64,000 nucleotides of DNA, from positions 15,225,157-15,289,156 of the forward strand of contig NC_040018.1 of assembly GCF_000972845.2 (NCBI RefSeq). The letters run 5' to 3'. Positions within the stretch are counted from its first letter, which is position 1, and each line of letters opens with the position of its first letter. A program made the position numbers and the translations under genes. Source of the DNA: Larimichthys crocea (lineage: Eukaryota > Chordata > Actinopteri > Sciaenidae). Below are positions 52,496 to 64,000 of this stretch, piece by piece. The notes beneath the pieces were generated by a model. That model saw nothing but the letters and a program-made list of their open reading frames with translations. It did no database searches and had not been told where the DNA came from.

Positions 52496-54804
52496 CAAAC
52501 AAAAATCTAAACTTAAAAATAATTTTTTCATTCAATGTCTTGACAGATATGAATGAAATGCTAAGATATAGGCCCACTGTAGAAGTCTAAGTTTTCTTAA
52601 ACCCCTTAAAATCTAGAAGGCCTCGTAACCCCCAATGAAGTTTTGAACCAATTATCGAGCACCCCCCAATAAGACAGACAAAATGTTTTTTCTAGATCCT
52701 TTACCCACACAGACAAATGCTGCGTATGGATCGTAATAAACGTATATTATTGGGGATGATCCACAGTTACATTTTCAGTTTGACTTCAAAGTCAAGTCAA
52801 GTCTTTTTAAAGTACCTCCAAACCAGCAGGATGGTTGTCTTAACTGAACATTGTGTGGTAACAGACCTACGTGATCAACTATAAACTGTCAGAGACTTTG
52901 AGAAAGACACTCCAGAGAGCACAGCCGTTGAACTTGTTTACCCCTGAGTGCTGCATAATCGTCTTGGCCACCAAATTTTTGTTTATACTCTCTTGCACAG
53001 AAGTGGCATGTGAAAAAAACTTTTCCACAATGACGATATCTGTGGGGTTTTTTTCTGTGGCATGTCCGGACAACAATGTACTGCCATAAATACCCATAGT
53101 GCCCAGAAGATGAATTGTGCTGACATGTGATTTTCTGACTATTCCTCTAGTCTAAAGTGACCATTACGTTAACATTTTTGGTTTTAACTAAAATGTCTCA
53201 ATAACTATTAGATGAAATGGCACATAATTTAACACATCCATGTGTAACACCACCAGCTTAACATATTAATAACAACTATCTGCTAAAATAATGGCATTCC
53301 CATCTTTGTGTTTATTGCCAATTTGTAAATGTTAGCGTGCTAACACGGCAAACTAAAATGGTGATCACGGTAAACATTAGACCTCCTTAACATCAGAATG
53401 TTAACACTGTCAGGTAGACGTAAATGATTTCTCAATTATGGCTTCAGAAAATGTACTGCACCACGATATACAGTATATCTTACTGTCATTTAATTACATT
53501 TATATTATTATACATTTGCAGACTGTAATGTAAAGTGTTATCCATATGTCACATTAGAATTTCATGCAGAAGCAATGCCTGCCCCTCATGTACTGTCCTA
53601 TTCATTTTATAATTTGACTGAAGATCTCTACAAGCCCTTTTTACAGAATACATGTCACAGCAGAAAAAGCACGAGTGTAAATAATAAAATACATGATGGT
53701 AGAAATCCATTTCATGTTATTAAGACTGAAAACCACTTTCCTTAAGTTTTTTTTATTTTTTATTTAAATAAAAGCTATAATGACATATGTTTTTGTAAGT
53801 GCTAGATTGTGTGGTGTTACATTTAATCAGTTAAATATAGATGTGACAGTAATGTATTGTAAAGTGTTATTGTCACAAAGATCCTTATAAGTTCATAAGT
53901 ATAATGGTTTTTCCTCTTCATATCCTTCTTTCTGATAGCTCCTTGTATAGAAGAGTGCTCACCGGCACCGGCCGAGGAGCACTCTCTTCATTTTCTCAAT
54001 ACCAGAAGACTGTCAAACAGTACTTGTTCTTCAAGCCTTCTGTCTTCACTGGGATATTTCAGACCATCTGCAACTACTTCAAAACCGCCACAAACACAAC
54101 TATTCACTACAATTTCACTGAAAAATCCTGACCAGTACAGTTGCGAGAAACATGACTCAAGCACCGTGAGGTCTCGTATGCAGAGGTTTAATGTGGTGAA
54201 TTCAGGGGGGCAAAGTACACTGTGTAAAGATTGGTTTCTTTGATGGGACTTTGGGAATGCAGTATTCAGATTATACACAAGTCATGATGTAAATATTGAT
54301 AATAAATACCTGCAGACTGCCTGAAAACTTCAGGTGACGCTGGAGATCGTGGAGGTCTAAGAAGATGGTGGCCATGGCCCATGATACTTTCATAATATTT
54401 CTGTGCAGTTCAGTAAATGGGCTGAACAGCACACAACGTCTAAATGCCTGTAGGTGGTGCTCCAGTTTAACTGAGTTACAGTAAAAATTAAGAAACTGTG
54501 GTGGTGTAATGTAGTTGAAAGAAGAGATAGGCACGTGTGTGAATGAGAATATATCTTAGCCCAATAAATAGAAAATATCTTATAGGAAACTGAGCAAACA
54601 AAACCAGCCCTTGAATAACAGTGTTTCAACAGAGGCACAGTGCAGCTGTTTTGGCCTTTGAGATACATTATGATGTTGTCAACCAATGTGCTCCTTTCTC
54701 TTCCAGTTTCATTTGTCAAACTGACACCTTTAAACAAAAGGACCACACAAGCGAGGTATTGAACACATCTGGAGATGGAATTTTTAAATTCTAGTTTCTA
54801 AAGG
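52496..54804. other. Intergenic, no gene seen
   Basis: AT-rich. The longest frame (118 codons, minus strand, 54390-54746) shows no recognisable domain. Confidence 0.45.
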
Positions 54805-54935
54805 TCCATCCATCCATTTTCCACAACAGCTTATCCTTATCAAGGTTGCAGGGGAAGTGGAGCCGTTCCCAGCTGACATTGGGCAAAAGGGGGGGATACA
54901 TCCTAGAAAAGTCGCCGATTCATCACAGGCCAGTT
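54805..54935 (+). repeat. Fish 'CCATCCATTTTC' dispersed repeat
   Basis: CCATCCATCCATTTTCCACA, then GCTTATCCTTATCAAGGTTG, CCCAGCTGACATTGGGC and GTCGCCGATTCATCACAGG follow the standard order of this abundant fish repeat. Related to the fragment at 52413. Confidence 0.75.
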
Positions 54936-56090
54936 TCTAAGGTAATAAATAAATGTTTACTGGTAGTTGAGGTTGTGTCCTTGAGGTGATATACCTCAAT
55001 ACTAAATTACTATGTGCAGGAATAACAAAGGACCTAAATAGACGAGGGTCCACAGTGAAAAGCTTTTGAGCAGCATGCACTTCTTCATTAAATTTTCAGA
55101 CCACACTTTACAGGAATGCCTAAATCTTCTCCAATGGTGCTCCCCAGAGCCTGGGCCTGTTTCCCCTCATTTTACTATTAGATCACTTCGCTGTCATCAC
55201 ATCCCACAAATTCGCTCTTTTTTACACTAAGCATGTGGCCCCACATTAATACATGACATCAGATTGCATTCCAGATTTGATAGCCTAATTTTTCTGCACA
55301 CACATTTACAAATATAATGATAAAAATTTTCCCACCTTTTGTAAGACATCACTGTCATTGCACTGTCAGCTGCAACATCATCCTGCTGGTTTGTACTCCA
55401 CAACACCAGGAACGCTGCCCATCCTCTTCTTAACATTTCTGTTCTGGATTCCTGCAAATCCAATTATTTCTCAAGTATTTACATCAGCCTTCTCAAGAAT
55501 GCTCCGTCATAGCTAGCTATCTGGGTCTGCCTAAAATGAATCAGACGTTTTACATTATTGTGGTTTTTAACCAGTTTGATCAGCATGAGATATAACTTAT
55601 AGACCAGCTTTAAGAGACTCTCATATGATTCTGCTTTGTGCTTTTGCAGCTTCTATGCAACTTAAGATAGTGATGTGAACCCATGATTTCAAACTGTGCA
55701 AGCATTCAAATCATTTATTTAGGTAGATTTCAAAGATGCTGCAAGTAAAAGTTTGGCATTAAACATTTTATATTTAACGATTGTGTTTGCAGCAAAGTAT
55801 CTAAAGTGAGTCTACTCATTCTGAAGATAGGTTACAATAAGTTCTGCTGTTGGGAAGGTCTAAAACAATAAATCATATTTTACCAGTAGGGTATATATAG
55901 ATTTTTATGTTTACACTGATCGGAGGCATCCATTTTAGCTCTTTTCAGCTCTAATTTTTTAAATCCTGCTTTGTGCCATTTTGTTTGTTTTGATCTTTCA
56001 CACTGTTTCACACAAATGCTAAGCGAAACATATATGTATAGAAGGAGTAGTAAAGTATAAAAATACTCACATAAGCACTCACGTAAAGGC
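54936..56090. other. Intergenic, no gene seen
   Basis: AT-rich sequence upstream of mthfsd with no supported feature. Confidence 0.45.
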
Positions 56091-56293
56091 ATTTTCAGAT
56101 TTGAATAGTGTTTTCGGCGCTTTCGCTTTTGGTTCGTATGGTAAAGCTTGTCCTTCCTGTGTCGCCGTAGAAATGATAAACACTGACAAGCAGCTGTTCC
56201 TCCAGTATTATGTTACAGACTTCACGTGTGAGACTTTACTGCGTGTAGTGTAACCGTGTCTTATAGAAGAAACCTATTTCTATCACCATAATA
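56090..56293 (+). promoter_or_regulatory. mthfsd: Probable mthfsd promoter/5' UTR
   Basis: Local rise in CpG (TTTTCGGCGCTTTCGC, GTGTCGCCGTAG), a CTTCCTG ETS-like site near 56153 and a CACGTG E-box at 56223-56228, 66 bases before the start codon. No TATA box is evident. Assignment rests on position upstream of the first coding exon. Confidence 0.45.
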
Positions 56294-59200
56294 ATGGAGC
56301 CCGTTATATTAATGAAGCCTGGTAGGTGAAATATCCGTGACTCTCGTGTTTTTTTTTGTCGTTTAAAATGAATGTCGATGTGTGCAGCTAACGCTGCTTC
56401 GTCTCGCTGTTTTCTGTTTTCTCTTCAGGAGCGTCCAAGTGGGATATTCGTCAGAAAGTTTGGGACTACATCGAGGAAAACAACCTGGCAAACTTCCCAA
56501 GGCCTGTTCACAACAGGATCCCAAATTTCAAGGCAGGTTAAACACTGAAGGAGGAGATTAGAGGCAACACAGTGTTGCTATTTGTGACCTAAATAAAATA
56601 AAATACACCTGCAATTGAACAGGTAACTCAGATTTACAGTGTCGGCTCTGAGCAGGTGTCTGCTGTTTCAGCCCTTCAGGTTTTATTGATGCAGTGTAGT
56701 CTACACACTGTTAACATGGGAGCCACGTGTACACAGGACAATGAAAGTAGTCTGTATTACAAATGTGAGTGCGAAGAAGACCATAAAGCAGACTAATTAC
56801 AATAAGACAAACTAGACTTGAGGAACAATAATTTTCAGTAAGCAAAATATCTATTGTTGTACAGCGCTCGGTTTTATAATTCAAATATAATTTTTAGAAC
56901 AAATCTTCTGCTAAATGGTATGTTAAATTAACACAGTAAACAAGTGACAGTCTTAGTAATAGAGGTGGCAGCCTACACACATAAAATATGTAGATAGCTG
57001 TTGTTTAAGGAGGCGAATGCCCGTATAAGTAAAATCACTGCTTCAATGATACCAGGGTATCCGGTTTGCACAGCAGCTCTTGACTGACGTTTCTGCATGA
57101 TTAATGGATGTCCTGTCCTGTCCTGTCCTGTGCATCTCTGCATCTGTTTTACTGTGTACTCACTGGCCAGGGTGCAAATCAAGCATGCAACAGGCTTACA
57201 GACCTGCAGGATTTCAAGTCCAGCCAGACAGTCAAAGTAAACCCAGACAGACCCCAGCAGCAGGCACGCTTTGTCACTCTTGAAGTAAGTTGACCTGTTA
57301 AAAAAAATAAACCTGTCATCAGTCCTTATGCCCTCCTTTCCTCTCAACCAGGGTGCTTTCACAGCCTGTGCCAAGCTGTCTCAGCTGGAGGCGTTCACCC
57401 AGACAGCTGAGGTGAAGGTGGATCCTGACAAACCTCTGGAGGGTGCACGGCTGGCAGTGCTACAGGTAGCACTGCACTGTGGGAAAGAAACACCAAGAAC
57501 CAGAGTGCCTCAGGCTATGCTACAGAAATATATTTGTACTCTGTTTTATCTGTTTTGTCATCATGTCAATTTGATCTACATGTATGAGGTTGAACTAGAA
57601 ATACAGAACAATTATTTAAGAAGGGTTACAGATCCTCTTTTACACTCCAGAACTTGCTACATAACATTTTGCATCACTGAATTTCTTCCACTCCAGTAAT
57701 AATCTGCCATAATGTTAAATAACTGAAAATGTGGTGGTGTGGTGGCCAATGTTTGTGGTTATTTTCACAGGCGCGGAAAACCTTATTGGTCCCAACTCCT
57801 CGCCTTCGCACGGGTCTTTTCAATAATATTACTCCTCCGCAGGGGGCCAGCAAAGAGCAGCTGCGCATATGTTCCTCCTCTCAGGTTTCAACTGGCTAAT
57901 TTTACTTTACTCATTAATATTTTTACCCATAACTGAATTATAATTCATAAACCCTCAGTATCTCACCTATTCCTATTTTTTATATTCTCTTCCTGTCTTC
58001 TGAACCTCTTCTTTAAGGGTGTGAAAGACTTCAGTGTGCCTGTTGGCCTGGATGCGAAGGTGAAGGTAGACCTGGTGGTGGTCGGCTCTGTGGCAGTGTC
58101 AGAGAAAGGTAACAGTTAAGAGGCATTTCCAGCAACGATTCTCCACGTCACCATACTGATCCAATTAAATACAGGAAGCCTGAAGATACTGCAAATTTCC
58201 CCCACAAACAGATGATCGATTAGTTAACAAGCATTAAGTCAATTAGTCATTTTACTTAAAGATGTTTTAAAATATGGTAGATCAACAGTGAACTGCGAGC
58301 CCAAGACCAATTTCACTGTACAGTCAGCAAAATATATCAAATCTAATAAATAAACAGATGAAAACACATTCCTCACCCGTAAATAAACAATAATTAAAGC
58401 CGTGTGTGGCCCCTGATGTTTCTGATTACAAGTACTTTTTTTTTATTTTTTATTTTTTTACAAACCTACTAGGACTATGAACAGCAGAACCATCAGCATG
58501 TTAATTTACGTGTAATGAACGTCACAGCATTATTTCACTCTGTTATTAGATACTGACTAATTTTAGAAATTATATCCTTTCAAGGTTGTTAATTACACTG
58601 TGGAAAATGACTGACTGAAAGGACCCATCATGTGACAAAGGTCATATTATTTGTTTCTAGCCCACTGAGGCACCAGCACACCCTGTCAGTGAGATCTGAA
58701 GAGGAACAGACATGAGAATGGGGGCAGATGTGCATAATCAGATCCATTTCACTCCTTGTGGGTTCTGCTGTGTTCTAACCTCCATGTAAATTGTCTCATC
58801 ACTCACGATGCATTTTGATCCTCATTTTCAAAATGCCTGAGATAACCGATGCAGCGCTGCGGTGAAGCAGACATGTTTACTATAATGCATACATTTCCAA
58901 ATGGCTCCAAGTGTACAGCGCCACATGGTTCTCATAAAGCGTTTTGTTGCACAGGGTTCATCCATGTTCCCATCAGCCTACATTTAATTAAGCTATTTTT
59001 ATGATCTGAAAATGTTACTACACCCGCCCTCAACATGTATTTCAGTGTGTTATAATTCAGTGCAGTTTTCAGATTAAAATCCTCTGTTTTTGGAGTATTT
59101 AAAGGAAAAATGTAATACAGATATCCTCTGTTTTTGGAGTATTTAAAGGAAAAATGTAATACAGATGCGGATTATTTCTGGGATCTGTGATATAATCCAA

Positions 59201-61997
59201 GCAAGACGATGCCACATCAAAGGCTGAGTTATTCTCTGTATCACATAATTCAAAACCTTCCTATTAAAAATGTTCTTCTGTATTTTGTCTTCTACTGCAG
59301 GCTTTCGGATCGGGAAAGGAGAGGGCTATGCTGACATGGAGTATGGCATGATGGCCTCAATGGGAGCTGTGGATGACTCTACTGTGGTGGTTACTATCGT
59401 GCATGACTGCCAGGTTAGATTACTTAGTCTATCATCACCTTATTTTTTTGAGAATGGCACCTGATTATTTCGTTTAGCTTGTCTAGCACATGTGAAATTA
59501 AATATATTATTTAATTAAAGCTGTGAGTTGCTTGTCAGTTTATCAGTTTGTTGTACAGTGTGTGAAATGTCAAAAATAACACCTGACCCTAAAATCCTGG
59601 TCTTCAATTTATGCTGTGAATAGACTCATATTTTAGAAGTAATCATTTTAAATTGAAAATATGATTCAAACAAATAATTTCCTCCTAATGTAAATGTATC
59701 TGGACCTGTTGTTTTGATGCTAATTGGGGTATTTGTACTTTCAGGTTGTGGATATTCCAGAAGCGTTAATAGAAAAGCATGACCTGACTGTGGACTACAT
59801 CCTCACACCCACCAGAGTTATAAAAACAAATTGCCTGCGTCCAAAGCCACAGGGAATCATCTGGACTAAGGTAAATTAAAATAACTTTCCTGTGCTGTGT
59901 CATACAGTAAAAGGAGGAAACGATAGGAAACATTAATACAGTTAAATTTCCATAATGGCTTTATTAAAAACATACCATCAGTGATTCATTCCTTATGTAA
60001 TGTTTAAATCTTAAAATGGATCAGTCTTATGTATTGTGTAAATTTAATGAGAAACAGTATTGAAGCCCGGGGGTCTACCACAGACCCCAGTCCCACAGCA
60101 TTTTGCATACATGCTATGATGGTTCACGTTTTTTAACCAGTTGATAAGATAAAGGTGATGCAAAAATAAGATAATCTTTACAGAATCAGCTTGTGTTATT
60201 TTATTCCAAGTGTTATCTCTCATCTATCAGGCAGTACATATAATATTCAATATTATACAAAATTCAACATAAATAACAATAAAACAAAAGTTGTTCCAAC
60301 TAAAATAAAATGTTTTGCAAACAACAGAGCATTTTGTTTAGGTGTATATGTTACTGGACAGCTGTCTTTATGGCTCTTTCACTGGAACAAATGCTGTATA
60401 AACCTCTATGCTTAGCGACAGTGCCCTCTAGCGGGCGTGTAATGACACTACACCTTATTAGGACTCCTTGTTTTTCTGTCTATTTCTCTGTGCTGTAATA
60501 ATTGTCACAGTGTCACTCTTTTCGTCTTGCTTTTTATTTTCTCTTAATCAGTAATAATACACACGGTGTATATGTTTCGCAGTATATACTATAACAAGCA
60601 GATATATAAAAAATTTAAAATTGCATTTATTCTTCTTATTCTTATCTCAGCACGTGTCTAGACCTTTAAACTGTTTCTGATTTACTGACGCTGGCAGAGA
60701 GAGATGTTGTGTTTTTCCACATGATAATTTGACTTTAATTAGATATGATGGGGACATTATTCTTAACATGTGGAGAGTTTTTGTGCAACCTCTGGGTTCC
60801 TTAAGACACACTTGTAAGTAAACAGGACCCAGTGACCTCACTGGCAGGAAGGCCATGTCTGATCATCAAAGGCATCTCTGCCCAGCCAGCTTGGCTCTGC
60901 AGGGGCAGGGGAATGACGGGTCAAACAGGCCAGTGTAAAAACAATAGCCCCGTATATCCTTTACAGGACTGGTCTGCATCAAAGGCTGCCAAGACACTTA
61001 AAGGCCCAACAAATCAAGATAGCAGTCTTTATTTTTAACTGCTTGGGAAGTGAAATGTCACGCTTCTATAAAGATAGTCATTACTGTAGCGTGTGCTGTG
61101 AGCAGGATGGAATAATACCAACTCATTTGTCAGCTTTCGCTTTATTAATTGAGCTCCTCCATAGGTATGGTGATTTGGCTCAGAGCAGGGCTATATTTTA
61201 ACTATGTGTGACACCCTCACCCCTTTCAGTCTTGCTAAGCCTGACCAGTTTTGTGTCTTCAGCTGGACACTGAAAAGCTGGAGAGGATCCCCATCCTGAA
61301 GAAGCTGCATGCTCTGGAGGACCAGGCTGGAAAGGATGTAACACTGGGGGCGGTGCCTCTTGCAGCAGAGCCTGGTCTGCAGATCACGCAGCCCAGAAGG
61401 CAAACCAGACGGAGGCCAAGGCAGAACACGCAGCAGGATGCTGAGGGAGAATCCAAACAGGAGAAAGGAGCAGTGTCAGAACCAAAAGCCAGACAGCGCC
61501 CAGCTAGAGTCAGGAAAGAAAGCAGAGGAGATGGCGGGGGAGGTAATAAGGGAGAAATCAGTGAGAGAGGAAAGGAAAGAAGAGGAGGGAACATGAAGGA
61601 GAAGGGCTCAGAGGAGGGTGGAAGTGAAGTCATGTCTCAACGTAAGCTCCCTCCAAGTGTGACCACAGTTTACCTGGGGGGTATCCCTGCTGGGCTGCGT
61701 GTTAGCGAGCTGAAAACTGCCCTCAGGGAGAGAGAGGCCGCCCCACTCAGGCTCACCTGGCAGGGAGCTCAACACAGGGCCTTCCTAGACTACATTGACC
61801 TTCAGGCTGCAGAGCTGGCCCTGGAGGCTCTGCAGGATCTCACTCTGAATGGTCACAGTCTGCAGGCTGAGTTGGCTAAAAGCCAGCGGGGAAGCAAGAG
61901 ACCAGGACAGTCCAAAAGGGGACCAAGACCATCAGCTCCAAAAACCAAAACAGCACCAGATACTAAAGGTGACATCAATGAAATGACAGAGAAGTAA
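56294..61997 (+). CDS. mthfsd: Methenyltetrahydrofolate synthetase domain-containing protein
   Basis: Coding exons: 56294-56321, 56429-56532, then 57171-57284 and/or 57352-57465, 57771-57884, 58018-58108, 59301-59413, 59745-59870, 61263-61997. With one of the two third exons the product is 474 residues; with both, 512. The N-terminal part (about 11-230) has the 5-formyltetrahydrofolate cyclo-ligase-like fold: [76 protein letters not shown] and [11 protein letters not shown] charged Arg/Lys/Glu/Gly-rich linker (about 270-360) leads to an RNA-recognition motif at about 364-436 (TTVYLGGIP as RNP2, HRAFLDYID as RNP1-like), then a basic tail. The family is an RNA-binding protein reported to respond to TDP-43 changes; enzyme activity is not established. 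All introns are GT-AG except the one after exon 2, which uses GC. Confidence 0.94.
57111..57131. repeat. (TCCTG)4 pentanucleotide repeat
   Basis: Four TCCTG units end about 40 bases before mthfsd exon 3a, in or next to its branch-point/polypyrimidine region. Confidence 0.9.
57171..57284 (+). CDS. mthfsd: mthfsd exon 3a (first of two homologous exons)
   Basis: 114 bases, phase 0 at both ends, acceptor GGCCAG and donor GAA|GTAAGT. It encodes 38 residues starting GANQAC and ending [18 protein letters not shown]. The 'VKVNPD-PQ' form resembles the equivalent part of prokaryotic cyclo-ligase-family proteins. It aligns without gaps to exon 3b with 16 of 38 identical residues. Confidence 0.88.
57352..57465 (+). 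CDS. mthfsd: mthfsd exon 3b (second of two homologous exons)
   Basis: 114 bases, phase 0 at both ends, acceptor CAACCAG and donor CAG|GTAGCA. It encodes 38 residues starting GAFTAC and ending [18 protein letters not shown], the form I remember from human MTHFSD. It is separated from exon 3a by only 67 bases. Confidence 0.9.
58109..59300 (+). other. mthfsd intron between exons 5 and 6
   Basis: About 1.2 kb, with no extra exon seen. It contains the perfect tandem duplication at 59079-59166. Confidence 0.6.
59079..59166. repeat. Perfect tandem duplication, 44-bp unit, two copies
   Basis: The block starting CCTCTGTTTTTGGAGTATTT at 59081 is repeated exactly from 59125. No mismatch was seen between copies. 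Confidence 0.95.
59871..61262 (+). other. mthfsd last intron
   Basis: About 1.4 kb before the large terminal exon. No additional exon or repeat was confidently recognised. Confidence 0.6.
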
Positions 61998-64000
61998 CAG
62001 CAACAGGCAATCCACTAAATGACTTTAAATGCCTTAAAGAGTGTTTAGTTTGTTTTTTTAATCTTTTTGGATTTATTGCAAGTTGACCTCAGTAATATAA
62101 ACCTCTTAGACATCTAAAGTGACTGCTAAGGCTAATGAGCTTAACAGAATATTTCACTTATGCAATGGCTGAATCCCAGTATCATGAAACATTTCACTAG
62201 AAATGTGATTGGTAGAACCACGTCTATGTGCCTTGTTTGTTTAAACACACACCTGCTATGTGTCCCGAGAGCCTTCATTGCTTGAAGGCATTCCTTCTTG
62301 AGTAATTATTTTGAGATAGATGCAGTCTTTTTGTTAAGTGAGTATTGAGTGTTAGGTACATTTTATTTTCACAACCAGCTATCAGTATTACCTCCTCCAA
62401 GACGGTTGTTTTCAGATCTACTTGCCTTTTTTTTGGTTATCTCTAAGCTAAGGCCATGGGCCATAGAAGAACTGGTTAGTTTTTGTTACAGAGAGCGCCA
62501 CCATGTGGTCATTTAATCAGTTCATACAATCCTGATGGGTCCTGAGCCATGAGTAGCAATGAAATCATCAGTCCCTCTTTCTCACATTCATATAATCCAT
62601 ATAAACCACACCAATGTCTCACCACTCCCACAAATTTCACCCAGTCTTCACAAAATCTATAACACTTGACTTAAACACTTTTTTTTTCTATTTCACTTTC
62701 AAATCGTCAAATAGATGTGGTCCATTTGACATAAATTGTCTCGAGTTTTGAACATCTTGTGCAGATACAACCAAATTTAGAAGACATGAACGTATTAGAA
62801 ATTGTTAGGCCATTTTGCTTACAGTCTATAGTAATAGTAAAACATTGAATAGCCATAATGTAGCTGTGATGGCTCTGACTCTTGTCCTCAACATAACAAC
62901 ATTTTGACTAAGGTGTGGATCTAGATGCAGACTGTAAGCATCTGTTTCCTTAAAAAATAACACATTTAGAGGCCAATAGCCTTGTTGGAGCTATGATTTT
63001 TGATTTTTTTCGTTGCTTAGGTTTTCTTCAGAATATTTTGGAAATAGACATTGTACATTTAAGCAGTGATATTTGTAGCTTTTAAAAATAACATATCCAT
63101 GGTGTTCTGTCCTGGTTAGGTCAGTTTGAGTATGAAGGCAGCCTCAACACTTGGATAAGAATATGCTACCATGCCAGGATGGACTGTTGCAGTGTTGATG
63201 CATTTGTTTGTAGCAAATTCTAACGTCCACTACTAAAACGTTTGACTGTACTGTTTCTGGTTTAGTGTCTTTTTTTTTCTTCTTCTTCTTTTTTTTTAAC
63301 TGTTGAACATCTTAATTTGATCTTGACAAATATTTGAGAAATGATGCATCTGCACATTGGTTTTGCAGCATTTAAGAAATTACTCTAATTGTGCTTTTTG
63401 GATACCAAACAAACAAACAAACAAAAACTGTAGTCCAGTTAAAAGTACTAGTCCTGTTACCCCTCAAACTATCCATCGTAATAAAACTGATTATTTACTC
63501 AAGATACAGGGATTAAAGTTTAACTTAGGAATCTTAAACTACTGATTGGAGTTTGATGAAACTCAGACAGCTGATGGTTTACACACAAATACAAAACCAT
63601 TCATTTAAAGGTCAATTTTTAACTGTTGCAGCAGTGATTTAGAGCAAACTTTGGATTATATATCCAGTTAGTGTTTCTTGATAGTTAACTCATCATTTAG
63701 GGTGAAAATTCATTGTTGCCTTGTTTTAAATATTTTTTAAACTGGGCAAAAAAAATGAGCTCAAAGTGAAATAGTGAGTGAATCATACATCACATGCAGA
63801 TCTAAGCACCAAATAGTCTGTGTCTTGTCCCCTGTAATATTTTTTTCTGTGATTCTGCACTGTACCTGCATGTATCACTCGTTGTCATGCTGTTCCAGAC
63901 AAGTGTCCTGTTTTCACTGAAGTCTTGACTGTATTGAGACACAAGCACACAGTATGTCTGTCTGCACTGAGCAGGCCTCTGGCTTTTTATGGAGCTGTCA
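61998..64000 (+). other. mthfsd: mthfsd 3' UTR and downstream flank
   Basis: Non-coding to the window edge. A candidate AATAAA poly(A) signal is at 63480-63485. A (CAAA)n-like run lies at about 63410-63426 and T/C-rich runs at about 63270-63297. No further gene is seen. Confidence 0.45.

Noticed and set aside
54390..54746. 118-codon minus-strand frame
   Set aside because: No recognisable domain, no splice-site context and AT-rich composition; likely chance.

Overview
This is vertebrate nuclear DNA from a teleost fish, most likely a percomorph. The evidence is AT-rich, intron-split genes with GT-AG splice sites, typical fish dispersed repeats (a tRNA-derived SINE, hAT-like non-autonomous elements, 'CCATCCATTTTC' elements), many simple repeats, and proteins that read as fish orthologues of human 16q24 genes. 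No prokaryotic or viral gene was seen. All exon models were built by eye from open frames, splice consensus and remembered family sequences; no search was run.

Layout, left to right. 139-306 (+) is the last coding exon of a gene entering from outside the window, best read as tcf25. 869-1927 is a hAT-like repeat carrying a minisatellite. 6760-7737 (+) is mc1r, an intronless melanocortin-1 receptor gene. 14643-22676 (+) is def8 in 11 coding exons behind a probable non-coding exon ending near 13703. 25410-33001 (+) is afg3l1 in 17 coding exons, intact. 36706-50858 (-) is dbndd1 in four coding exons with very long introns. 56294-61997 (+) is mthfsd, with two tandem homologous versions of its third exon. 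The rest is UTR, introns, intergenic DNA and decayed repeats.

The order tcf25-mc1r-def8-afg3l1-dbndd1 matches human 16q24.3 in order and orientation, except that no tubb3 lies between mc1r and def8. mthfsd, at 16q24.1 in human, here follows dbndd1, where human has GAS8. The genes do not form a pathway: mc1r is a pigment-cell receptor, def8 acts in lysosome positioning, afg3l1 is an inner-mitochondrial-membrane protease, dbndd1 is a dysbindin-family protein, and mthfsd is an RNA-binding folate-cyclo-ligase-like protein. The shared feature is old synteny.

The points most worth a second look are the duplicated, probably mutually exclusive exons of mthfsd behind a GC-type splice donor, a perfect 19-bp inverted repeat just upstream of mc1r, a start-stop element at the first base of def8 exon 2, and an intact afg3l1 with a TCTCGCGAGA promoter element.
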